The translations under genes were made by a program, and so were the position numbers. This document shows, piece after piece, positions 54,498 through 64,000 of a stretch of DNA of 64,000 bases (position 1 is the stretch's first letter; every line of letters starts with the position of its first letter). Source of the DNA: Heloderma charlesbogerti (taxonomy: Eukaryota > Chordata > Lepidosauria > Squamata > Helodermatidae). The stretch covers positions 930,001-994,000 of the forward strand of contig JANEZZ010000400.1 of the NCBI GenBank assembly GCA_026122225.1, in the 5' to 3' direction. The notes beneath the pieces were generated by a model that saw only the letters and a list, made by a program, of their open reading frames with translations, was not told the DNA's origin and did no database searches.

Positions 54498-55182
54498 GTA
54501 AGTAAACTAGCAGGAAAACACAAAGGACTTTTGACACAAGATTTACAGTGCAGTAGAAAGCCAGAAGTGGAGGGCAATAGGCAAAATTCCAAGGAAGATG
54601 TTAGGATCTCCTTTGCCCACAACTACTCTTGAAATGAAGATTTGGATATTTCCAATATTTCCTGGATAATTTTATCTCAAAGGAGTACCATAGCTGAGGG
54701 GTTTTGTTTTTGTTTTAAATACAGTGAACAGCTGTATTTCACAGTCACTAGGTAGTAGGTTTATTCATAGATAAACTAAGCCCCATTGGAAATGCCAGGT
54801 TCTTTTAAGGTCTATTTAGCTATGAATGGCTACTTATGATATCTCTGAGGAGTGGAAGAAATACACAAGATTTTTTTTTTTTTAAAGGAAGTGTTTCCAC
54901 TGGAAATCTCAATATCCTTCAGTGTGTATAGCAATTTAAACTAACAAATCTATTGTAGGTAAAAGAATCAAGGGTACTGTTGCAATTTTCATCAGTCTAA
55001 CAAGGGCACTCCTCCAGAACTCAAAATGTGTTACTAGATAGTGGTTTGCAGGTTGCATTTTGGAGTGCAACATCTGCTCCATCAGCAGATAAGCGATTTA
55101 CTACTTGTAGGAAACAATTCTATCTACACCATGTTTTAAGTCATCATTTAAAACTAAAATGGTTAAAGCTTTGGATTATGGT
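54498..55182. other. Intergenic, nothing recognised
   Basis: AT-rich. A T14 run lies at about 54871-54884. No gene is recognised. Confidence 0.4.
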
Positions 55183-55194
55183 ATACTAGTTTTC

Positions 55195-58100
55195 CCCCTT
55201 CATGGATCACTGCCTTGTTGTGGCGAAGGGGCTTGCGTAACTCAGTGAAGCCATAAACTATGCTGTGCAGGGCCACCCAAGACGGACAGGTCATGGCAGA
55301 GAGTTCTGACAAAATGTGGTCCACTGGAGAAGGAAATGGCAATCCACTCCTGTATTCTTGCCAAGAAAACCCCATGGAACGTATCACAAGGCTAAAAGAG
55401 TTGACACTGGAAGATGAGCCCCTCAGGTCAGAAGGTGTCCAATATACTACTGGGGAAGAGCAGAGGGAATTTCCAAGTAGCACCAGAAAGAGTGAAGCAC
55501 CTGGACCAAAGCCTAAAGGACACTCAGCTGTGGATGTGTCTGGTGGTAAAAAGAAAGTCCGATGCTGTAAAGAATATTGTTCAGGAACCTGGAATGTAAG
55601 ATCAATGAATCAAGGTAAGCTGGAGGTGGTCAAACATGAGATGGCAAGATTGAACATCGACATCTTGGGAATCAGTGAACTAAAATGGACAAGCATAGGC
55701 GAATTTAATTCAGGTGACCATTATATCTACTACTGTGGGCAAGAATCCCTGAGAAGAAATGGAGTAGCATTCATAGTCACCAAAAGGGTGGGAAAAGCAG
55801 TACTGGGGTACAATCTCAAAAACGATAGAATGATCTCAGTACGAATCCAAGGCAAACCAACATCACAGTAATTCAAGTCTATGCCCCAACCACTGATGCT
55901 GAAGAAGCTGAGGTTGATCGGTTCTATGAAGACTTACAACACCTTTAGAACTAACACCAAAAAAAGATGTCCTCTTCATCATAGGGGATTGGAATGCTAA
56001 AGTAGGAAGTCAAGAAATCACCGGGATAACAGGCAAGCATGGCCTTGGTGTACAAAATGAAGCAGGACAAAGGCTAATAGAGTTTTGCCAAGAGAACATG
56101 CTGATCATAGCAAACACTCTTTTCCAACAGCACAAGAGGCGATTCTACACATGGACATCACCTGATGGTCAATATCGAAATCAAACTGATTATGTCCTTT
56201 GCAGCCAAAGATGGAGAAGCTCTATACAGTCAGGAAAAAGAAGACCTGGAGCTGACTGTGGCTCAGATCATGAGCTTCTTGTTGCAAAATTTCGGCTTAA
56301 ATTGAAACACGTAGGGAAAACCACTAAACCATTCAGGTATGACCTAAATCATATCCCTTATGAATATACAGTGGAGGTGATGAACAGATTTAAGGGATTA
56401 GACCTGATAGACAAGAGTGCCTGAGGAACTATGGACGGAGGTCCGTAACATTGTTCAGGAGGCAGCAACTCAATCCATCCCAAAGAAAAAGAAATGCAAG
56501 AAAGCAAAGTGGCTGTCTGATGAGGCTTTACAAATAGCTGAGGAAAGAAGGGAAGCGAAAAGCAAGGGAGAAAGGGGAAGATATACCCAACTGAATGCAG
56601 AGTTCCAGAGAATAGCAAGGAGAGACAAGAAGGCCTTCTTAAATGAACAATGCAAAGAAATCGAAGAAAACAACAGAATGGGAAAGACTAGAGATCTCTT
56701 CAAGAAAATCGGAGATATCAAGGGAACGTTTTGTGCAAAGACAGGCATGATAAAGGACAAAGAAGGCAGGGACCTAAGAGAAGCAGATGAGATTAAGAAG
56801 AGGTGGAAAGAATATACAGAACTATACAGGAAAGATCTGAATGTCCCTGGTAGCCATGATAGTGCAGTCACTGAACTTGAGCCGGACATCCTAGAGAGTG
56901 AAGTCAAGTGGGCCTTAGGAAGCATTACTAACAACAAAGCTAGGGAGATGACAGTATTCCAGCTGAGCTATTTAAGATCCTAAAAGATGATGCTGTTAAA
57001 GTGCTGAACTCAATATGCCAACACATTTGGAACACTCAACAGTGGCCACAAGAGTGGAAAAGGTCAGTTTACATTCCAATTCCAAAGAAGGGCAATGTCA
57101 AAGTGTGTTCAAACTACTATACAATTGCGCTCATTTCACATGCCAGCAAGGTTATACTCAAAATCCTACAAGCTAGGCTTCAGCAGCATGTGAACCGAGA
57201 ACTACCAGAAGTACAAGCTGGGTTTCGAAGAGGCGGAGGAACTAGAGATCAAATCGCCAACATTCGCTGCATCATGGAGAAAGCAAGAGAATTCCAGAAA
57301 AACGTCTATTTCTGCTTCATTGATTACGCTAAAGCCTTTGATTGTGTGGATCACAACAAACTCTGGCAAATTCTTAAAGAGATGGGAGTACCAGACCACC
57401 TTACCTGTCTCCTGAGAAACCTGTACGAGGGTCAAGAAGCAACAGTAAGAACCGGACATGGAACAACCGATTGCCTCAAAATTGGGAAAGGAGTATGACA
57501 GGGCTGCATATTGTCGCCCTGCTTATTTAATTGATATGCAGAGTACATCATGAGAAACGCCGGGTAGGATGAATCACAGGTTGGAATTAAGATTGCTGGG
57601 AGAATTATCAACAGCCTCAGATATGCAGATGATACCACCCTAATGGCAGAAAGCCAAGAGGATCTAAAGAGCCTCTTGTTGAGGGTGAAAGAGGAGAGTG
57701 CAAAAGCTGGTTTGAAACTCAACATTAAAAAAACTAAGATCATGGCATCAGGCCCCATCACTTCCTGGCATATAGAAGGGGAAGAAATGGAAGCAGTGAC
57801 AGATTTTACTTTCTTAGGCTCCAAGATCACCGCAGACGGTGACCATGAAATTAAAAGACACTTGCTCCTTGGGAGGAAAGCCATGGCAAACCTAGACATC
57901 ATAGTAAGAAGCAGAGACATCACCTTGCCGACAAAGGTTCGTATAATCAAAGCTATGGTTTTCCCAGTAGCAACGTATGGCTGTGAGAGCTGGACTATAA
58001 GGAAGGCTGAATGCCGAAGAATTGATGCCTTCGAACTGTGGTGCTGGAGAAGACTCTTACGAGTCCCCTGGACTGCAAGGAGGTCAAATCAGTCCATCCT

Positions 58101-58391
58101 AAAGGAAATCAACCCTGAGTGCTCATTGGAAGGACAGATCCTGAAGCTGAAGCTCAAATATTTTGGCCACCTAATGCGAAGAGAAAACTCTCTGGAAAAG
58201 ACCCTGATGCTGGGAAAGACTGAAGGCAAAAGGAGAAGGGGATGGCAGAGGATGAGATGGCTAGATAGCATCACCGATGCAATGAATATGGACTTGAACA
58301 CACTCCGGGAGAGAACGCAGGACAGGAAGGCCTGGCGTGCTATGGTCCATGGGGTCACGAAGAGTCGGACATGACCGAACGACTGAACAAC
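55195..58391 (+). mobile_element. BovB (RTE-clade) LINE, near full length, defective
   Basis: About 3.2 kb is flanked by a perfect 12-bp duplication ATACTAGTTTTC (55183-55194 and 58392-58403). The 5' end (CTTCATGGATCACTGCC...) and 3' end (GAGTCGGACATGACCGAACGACTGAACAAC) are those of BovB. The order is AP endonuclease then reverse transcriptase. Endonuclease motifs: TWNVRS, ISELKW, IGDWNAKVG (55981-56007) and SDHELL (56263). RT motifs: YIPIPKKGN (57073), QAGFRRGGGTRDQ, FIDYAKAFDCVDH and YADDT (57622-57636). Frameshifts near 55855, 55943, 56420 and 56940 and stops at 57496-57498, 57532-57534 and 57565-57567 break the ORF. BovB is known for horizontal transfer among squamates, ruminants and others. 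Confidence 0.96.
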
Positions 58392-58403
58392 ATACTAGTT
58401 TTC

Positions 58404-58940
58404 AATATGCAATACAGAAACTGCCACTCCTTTTACAGCATTAGTGCAATTTAATTCTAAGAAGTTGGCACTGCTCACCCAACACATTGCTGATGGACTA
58501 AAGTGTACTTCCTTTCTTTATGGGCCAGGGCTAGGATCTGAACAGTCTACCACTTTTTGTCCCTTTACTGTATTGTTGTGGGAGGAGGAAGAGCATGTTT
58601 ATAAATGCATCAGTAACACTTCCCTCCAAATATGTAGCCAACAAGATACTACTTGGCGCTTCCAGATATCATCTGGAAAAGCTGAATGTTGAAGCACTAA
58701 TTGACATAGCACTGCTATTGAGAATTTAAACCAAAACCTGGTGAGTTTCTATTTGATATCATGGCAGCTCTTCAGGAAATGGTATTTAAAAAACCCAACA
58801 TACATCTTTGTATAAGTTACCTTAGTACAGATTATCCATAAACACTGCCAAAAATGTAGTTAAGAATGTCTCAGGAACATCATGTTGTAATACATTTCAT
58901 CTTCCCAATAGGAATATAGCATCTAAACAGCTCCCTAGTG
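58404..58940. other. Intergenic, nothing recognised
   Basis: No repeat or gene is recognised. Confidence 0.4.
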
Positions 58941-59079
58941 TAGCAGCCTTTTCACACCTGTTGCACTCCACACGTTGTAGATTACAACTCCCACCATTCT
59001 GAACCATTATCCATGCTGGCTGGGGCTGATGGGAGTTGAAATCCAAACATCTGACAGGCACCTGATTGGAGAAGGTTGT
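58941..59079. repeat. Palindromic MITE, 'ACTACAACTCC' family (copy 3)
   Basis: TAGCAGCCTTTTCACACCTGTTGCACTCCACACGTTGTAGATTACAACTCCCA and GATGGGAGTTGAAATCCAAACATCTGACAGGCACCTGATTGGAGAAGG form the two arms. It is more diverged than the copy at 8875. Confidence 0.8.
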
Positions 59080-60914
59080 AGATCATGCTGGCACCAAAGG
59101 AACTGATATTTCCAGGCAATAAACCGAACAACTTTTACTGATCAAATGCATCCATGTCCACACAGATGGCATAGCTGCCAAACACTCCAGTCTAAACTGT
59201 GTTTTCAACATTGCTCTCAGCATGCGCATAGATACCTTTTCTACCAGTGAAGTTGTGAGCATTAAGTGCAACACATTCCTAGCTTCTAAAGGTGTGTTTT
59301 AAAATGCAGTTCATAGAAGTCACTACTACTGCAATATTAAGTCATGCAGACTTACTGGTACTGGATGGTAAAGCTAGAAAAAAAACCAGTTGCCAAGTGG
59401 GAACACCAGTGAAGTGGGAACACCAGATAGTTATTTTAACAGTTTTCACTGCGCAAGCTTGGAGATATTCTACCCTTTTAAAGGAAAAGCAAGCAAAGTC
59501 ACCCACATGATCTTGTTCCAGGAAACCCACTAAGGACTCATTCATATACCCAAGTTTCTTGTCCAAACAGGGAAGCATTAATATGAATACTAATACACCA
59601 GTATCCGTTCATACGATTGCAACACTGGGAAATAACACAGCTGACGATGTAGAATTGGCTGGCTGTGCACAGCTCAAATTACAGTACATTTCCTTTTCTT
59701 ATGTAGTCACAGCACTGCAGAGAAATTTGTTCAGGGAAATTTGACTTAGATTGGAAACTGCCCTCAAGACCAATGTTTTGCCTTCCACACTGAGATTCCC
59801 TTCTATGAACAGAACAGACTGATTCAAAAGAGGCTCCTGCTGGCAGAAGGAAGAGGAGAGGCGATTTTCTCTGATTGCCCCTGCAGCCCTCAGTGTTATA
59901 TCCCATGTTATTTTGGAACACACACCTTGAAGATTTTTGGAGGTCAAAAGAAGAGGGGAATTGGCAAAAATTGTCTCCCCCTTTTCAGACAGTGAGAGTA
60001 TCCAATGAGTGGAATTTTGATATCTTTGAGAAATGGAAGAAATTAACAATATTTTCTTTTAAAAGGGAACATAGTTATCCACTGAATGGAGAACATCCTC
60101 AAAATGTATATAGCAATTATACTATATAAATGCCAGACTAAAGGTGACAATTCCTGTCACTTCTCTGATGGAATATTTTTTTAATCTAGCAGAGGATTTT
60201 AGCCCTATTCAGACATACCTAATCTGATGATAGTAAACATGCTTGGATAGAGCGTATTAGCCCTGCCACCCTCTACACATGGAGGGAGATGTTGTGAAGA
60301 GAGAGCCTCCTCTATCCATGGGGGGTCTCCACGTGATGCAGAATGCTGGAAAATTCATGTGTAGAGAGGGATGGAAGTGACAATGGAGGGTGTAGGGCTA
60401 GCATAATCTCTCTCCTTGTGTGTGTTTATTAGCCATAGATTAGAAACACTTGAAAACACTTTTGTAAGCTGATTAAGAAGGGAGGCAATTTTTGGCAACT
60501 CCCTTCTGCCTACCCTCAATCTGAGAGGTTGCAGGAAGAAGGTTTATTACTGAAAATCACTTCCTGTTTTGTTGAAGGAAGCCTCTGTTGGCTCAAGGAG
60601 CATTTTATCAATGGAGTTATATCAGTTGGATACAATCCAATCAAACTGCTTTGCATAATTTGGAATTTGTAAGAGTTCCATGGTGCAGTGATAAAATAGA
60701 GCATGTCTTCGGTATGGCCACATTCCTAAAATAAACTTATATTCAAGTGCAGTGATTTAACTTTGAGAACTCCATGTGTTGTTTTTTTTTAAGTTGAACC
60801 ATGTTAACTATTCAGAAAACTGCATAAAATTTGCCCAGCCTTAATCTATATAATTGAAAGAACTGAGTACTATGAACCCTGCTTAAAATGATCTAAGAAA
60901 TGAAGAAGAAAGCT
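59080..60914. other. SNX2 downstream intergenic; small structures only
   Basis: A 17-base tandem AAGTGGGAACACCAGTG occurs at 59394-59423. An inverted pair CCTCTACACATGGAGGGA...TCATGTGTAGAGAGGGATGGA lies at 60270-60376. TATCCCATGTTATTTTGGAACACACACC-type sequence near 59898 may be part of an unnamed repeat. No gene is recognised. Confidence 0.4.
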
Positions 60915-61336
60915 AATGATTAATGTTTCACAAGGTACATCCCTTTATTACGGTAATCACAAAATCTTGATTATGTACAGGAATGTGTATGTGAACATTA
61001 ATAAATGCGATTTGTTTCATAAAGATCAAGTAGACAGAACATATTGTAAAGAACAAAAATAACTTTCTGGCCTTGCGTTGCACATTTTAGTGCAAGTATT
61101 AAGACACAATAGTGTTCAATTCAGCAAGTATTGCAGAACGTCATGCCACAGTCCACTTCAAAGAGGGTCAGGACATGCAGCTGTTAATAAAATGCTGTAG
61201 TATATAAAAAGCCACATGTTAAATTCATAAAATATATAGTGGTTTATTTGGATGATTTTAAAGTGATTTCACTGTGGAACTGAGCTCAACTGGGACAAAC
61301 ATCCAAGGGGTCTTCGTATTTGAAAGTGTCTTCTTT
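60915..61336 (-). other. SNX2: SNX2 3' untranslated region (inferred)
   Basis: Minus-strand sequence after the SNX2 stop codon. The most plausible poly(A) signal is AATAAA at 60944-60949 (TTTATT on the plus strand), giving a 3'UTR of roughly 400 bases. Another A/T-rich stretch near 61230-61250 has no perfect signal. The exact cleavage site is not determinable. Confidence 0.6.
60944..60949 (-). terminator. Poly(A) signal, likely SNX2
   Basis: Canonical AATAAA on the minus strand, about 390 bases past the SNX2 stop codon. Confidence 0.55.
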
Positions 61337-61387
61337 CTAGGCAATGGCTTTGGCTTCAGGTAGGAATGCTTCCCAGTATTTTATCAG
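61337..61387 (-). CDS. SNX2: SNX2 last coding exon
   Basis: Fifty-one bases on the minus strand encode LIKYWEAFLPEAKAIA and a TAG stop at 61337-61339. This is the conserved C-terminus of SNX2, the end of the BAR domain of this retromer-associated (SNX-BAR) sorting nexin. It follows a strong polypyrimidine acceptor (CTTTTTTTCAAG, AG at 61388-61389) and is in phase with the exon at 61982-62053. The 594-bp intron between them has normal GT-AG ends. Confidence 0.97.
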   Translation of the reverse strand: MIKYWEAFLPEAKAIA

Positions 61388-61981
61388 CTTGAAAAAAAGA
61401 GAGAAAGTAATAAATACAGTTTCACTTACATACAATTAAGATCTCCCCCTATTATTAGCAGATACTTTCCTGCATCTTTCAATAGCAAGAAAATATTTAG
61501 AATTTACAGTAATAATCTTTGGAAGCTTGCACTGCTTATTTATAGAGACTGTGAATGAATGAACATCTGAACTAGGCCACTTCCTTCCTCTCTTCAGGAA
61601 AACAAGTTCTTAAGGAAGTACTATTACATAAATAAGCCTAAAACAAAGGTTATTTTAAGAACTTATATGCTGCCAATCAGTTTAAATGACTCCCAATTTA
61701 TGCACAAGTCATGTGACACAGGCCTACCTGTTACTTGTGCTACTTTGATATTTACTGGCATAAATTAGGGAAATGTACATGAACCATGCTTTGAAAAATA
61801 ATGACTCCTCCCCTAAAACAAAAATCGTATCAGAAGTGGATTGCTTTTGGGCAGAGTCACACACACTGTGTGCATACACACAGAGACCACCCCAAGTTCT
61901 CTTAATTTAGGCATTTAACATGTTTGTTGTGTTAGGAATGAAACTCCCATATGACTTATGAACACCTGAAATTAATCTTAC

Positions 61982-62053
61982 CTGCTGTTGTGTTTGCACT
62001 AATGATTCCAAATACTTGATTATAACAGTTTTGAAGTCTCTCACACGTTCTTT
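61982..62053 (-). CDS. SNX2: SNX2 penultimate coding exon
   Basis: Seventy-two bases on the minus strand encode 24 residues, KERVRDFKTVIIKYLES then LVQTQQQ, part of the last helix of the BAR domain. The acceptor (TTACTAATAG, AG at 62054-62055) and donor (CAG|GTAAG, GT at 61980-61981) are good, and the phase is 0-0. The upstream intron is only 114 bp and uses a GC donor (see 62168-62248). The wording fits SNX2 better than its paralogue SNX1, and position next to SNX24 supports SNX2. Confidence 0.95.
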
Positions 62054-62167
62054 CTATTAGTAAACAAAAAGGAATTAGTTTTTCACACACTGAACATGTT
62101 GGCCAAACATGTTATCAAGTGTCGTTTTCTGACTTTTAAACTGTTTATTAAAAACTTGTATACATGC

Positions 62168-62248
62168 CTCGAATCTTCCAACTTCTTTGCGTATTGTTTT
62201 GGAGATTTGCTCAAAATCCCTTTCTCCCTGCTGAACTTTTGTTTCCCA
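62168..62248 (-). CDS. SNX2: SNX2 third-from-last coding exon, GC donor
   Basis: Eighty-one bases on the minus strand encode 27 residues, WETKVQQGERDFEQIS then KTIRKEVGRFE, in the BAR domain. It reads straight on into KERVRDF of the next exon. The acceptor is CTCTTTTAG (AG at 62249-62250). The donor is GAG|GCATGT, a GC rather than a GT (62166-62167); extending or shortening the exon to a GT would break the frame or the family match. Exons further 5' lie beyond the right edge or were not recognised in 62249-64000. Confidence 0.92.
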
Positions 62249-62401
62249 CTAAAAGAGAAAAACATGACGAGAAATTAAATATGAAACATTCTAAAGCCCT
62301 CAGCCCTATAACATTGGTTCATTTTGCTGTGCTGATATGATATTTGATCAGAGAGGCTTGATATCTGAGCACATATTTCCTACTTAATTCCAGAAATAAG
62401 A

Positions 62402-62590
62402 GCAAGTGTAGTATAGTGACAAGGACTATAAGTCAATTCAAAGCACCAGCTCTGCCATGAACTCACTAGGTCACCTGAGGGAAACTGCTATCCCTCAGTC
62501 ACATCACCACACGAGGGATAATAATGCTGGTCTACCTTTACAGGATTTAAGGATTACTGATATGCATGAAACATTTTGAACAAAGTTTAA
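62402..62590 (+). repeat. MIR-like SINE, old
   Basis: GTGTAGTATAGTGAC...CACCAGCTCTGCCATGAACTCACTAGGTCACCTGAGG, then GAGGGATAATAATGCTGGTCTACCTTTACAGG and ATGCATGAAACATTTTGAAC, follow the MIR/CORE-SINE order of head, core and 3' end with many changes. It lies in an SNX2 intron. Confidence 0.65.
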
Positions 62591-62705
62591 TATAGTTATT
62601 AATCTTTCAACATTTTACAGTAGGAATGCCAACACTCCTAAATGGAGTATATACACTCCTAAATGGATCCTTTGCAATTCAATCAAGTTTGACGTTTTTA
62701 GTACT

Positions 62706-62897
62706 AGGAATATAGGAAGCTTCATTATATTGAGTTGGACTGTTGGTCCATCTAGCCCAGTATTGTCAACACTGATTGGCAGGAGCTCTCCAGGGGTTCA
62801 GGCAAGATTCTTTCCTAGCCTTACTTGGAGATGCTGGGGATCGAATCAAGGACCTTTTGTATGCAAAACATATGCTTTACCACCGACCTACGGCCCC
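62706..62897 (-). repeat. tRNA-derived SINE, second family (copy 4)
   Basis: Minus strand: GGCCGTAGGTCGGTGGTAAAGCATATG (A-box region), CCTTGATTCGATCCCCAGCATC (B-box region) and the tail ending AAGCTTCCTATATTCC. It is full length and lies in an SNX2 intron. Confidence 0.85.
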
Positions 62898-64000
62898 TCC
62901 CATTACAGTTCATCACATATTCCAATTCAGGATTAATAGCACCATTTGGTCTTAATCTGTGAAGATCAGGATGAGCTGTACAAAGTTACACAGTACTTCA
63001 TCTATAATTGAAGTGGGTGTGTACATGCTGGGAACTGTTGCTTCTATTGCATTTGTACAGGCCAGGGGACACTTATAGTCTATAATCCCTTCTTACCTAA
63101 TATACTTGGCTACAGTCAGAGGATGAGCGTTTTAAGAAACATTTAAAAGTGAAATGTGATAGGTTTTTTTTTAAAAGGCATTAACTGAATAAGCTGCAGA
63201 TCTAATTGCTTCCAAAAAAATCAAAGTACGTAGCAAAACTTCAGAAATATCTATTCTAGAGGGTGAAAACAAAACAGTAGCCTTCTTCAAAGAGCTCTAG
63301 AAAAGGCACCAATGAGCAGTAATAAGGCCACAGCTCAAAAAGGCCAAGCAATATTTCACTGACAGTGGTTCAAATGATTGAAGGTAAAGCAAGCAATACT
63401 AAGATGGACATAAATAATCTGCCCCAAATTTAGGAATAGTGGAATATTCTAACATTCAAATTTCAGATGTATATTACATTAAGCATAAATGTACAGAAGA
63501 CTTAACTGAAATATTCTAGTAGACTGGTGGTAGTCACCTTATATTTTTAAGTCTTACAATGTACTAGTAGTTCCCCTAAGCTGCCTTCAACATATTAATC
63601 AAACCTTTAACACCTAATGATTGAAGTGTTAAATACAAGGTGTTGGAGAATGTCTGCTCTACAAAAAGCCTTTCCAAATAAACAGAATCCACTAGAAGAA
63701 TAAAGATGGATTAAACCGTATGGACACTGCAATGAGCATGTCAGACAGGCCATACAAAGCTTCCACAAAAGCCATCATGGAAGGCTTTTAAAATACATGC
63801 AGGCTACAGCAGGAACTGGGAGCATGATTACACACAAGGAGCTCACAAGATGAATGCAGCTTAAATCATGTCTGAATGTAGAAGATAACTTAACCTCTCA
63901 GTATTCTCTTGTCAGACACTTAGAAATAGTATTCAAACATCAGTGCACAAGTCATACACATGTAGTGGTCACTTCAAGTTTAAGCCGACAGCAGCTTCAA
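62898..64000. other. SNX2 intron, nothing recognised
   Basis: A search by eye for the preceding SNX2 exon on the minus strand found nothing convincing. A small tandem pair (TAAATGGA-containing, 62637-62666) lies just upstream. Confidence 0.4.

Noticed and set aside
1..64000. CRISPR arrays, operons or phage-like systems
   Set aside because: No regularly spaced direct repeats with unique spacers and no prokaryotic gene. The only tandem arrays are micro- and minisatellites in a vertebrate genome.

Overview
This is a 64 kb piece of vertebrate nuclear DNA, almost certainly from a squamate reptile (lizard or snake). Squamate origin is inferred from the repeats: a Sauria-type tRNA SINE, three copies of the BovB (RTE) LINE whose 3' tail that SINE shares, several L2-type LINE copies, CORE/MIR-like SINEs and many palindromic nonautonomous DNA elements. 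The long introns, GT-AG splice sites and a CpG-island promoter also fit a vertebrate. No prokaryotic gene, operon, CRISPR array or functional tRNA/rRNA gene was seen.

Two host genes are present, both on the minus strand and head to tail. At the right edge are the last three coding exons of SNX2 (sorting nexin 2): 62168-62248, 61982-62053 and 61337-61387, with a 3'UTR to about 60.9 kb. About 8 kb further along is the CpG-island promoter and first exon of SNX24 (52962-53021), then exon 2 (5073-5156) and exon 3 (898-1002). SNX24 continues off the left edge. Intron 1 is about 47.8 kb and fills most of the window. The SNX2-SNX24 order matches the arrangement I recall for other vertebrates. Both proteins are phosphoinositide-binding endosomal sorting nexins.

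The rest is mobile-element debris with some young, well-preserved insertions. (1) A 1.65 kb Tc1-type transposon (33590-35237) has about 216-bp terminal inverted repeats, TA duplications and an uninterrupted 345-residue DD34E transposase. (2) A nearly full-length BovB (55195-58391) has a 12-bp target duplication but a broken ORF. (3) Three related solo LTRs (14603-15146, 21928-22464, 33008-33581) have TG...CA ends and 5-bp target duplications. (4) A palindromic element inserted cleanly into an L2 LINE (20504-20875) has a perfect 10-bp duplication. (5) A hAT-like element (8709-9813) has a perfect 8-bp duplication and a second MITE nested inside. (6) Large foldback palindromes lie at 105-395 and 30795-31350; the latter encodes the same reading frame from both arms.

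Between about 48.6 and 50.9 kb a repeat-poor minus-strand stretch ends in a hydrophobic reading frame and has an AATAAA at its far end. It may be an unrecognised terminal exon or an old retrocopy. Elsewhere the introns hold L2 remnants, microsatellites, a 0.6 kb purine-rich minisatellite and sequence in which I recognise nothing.
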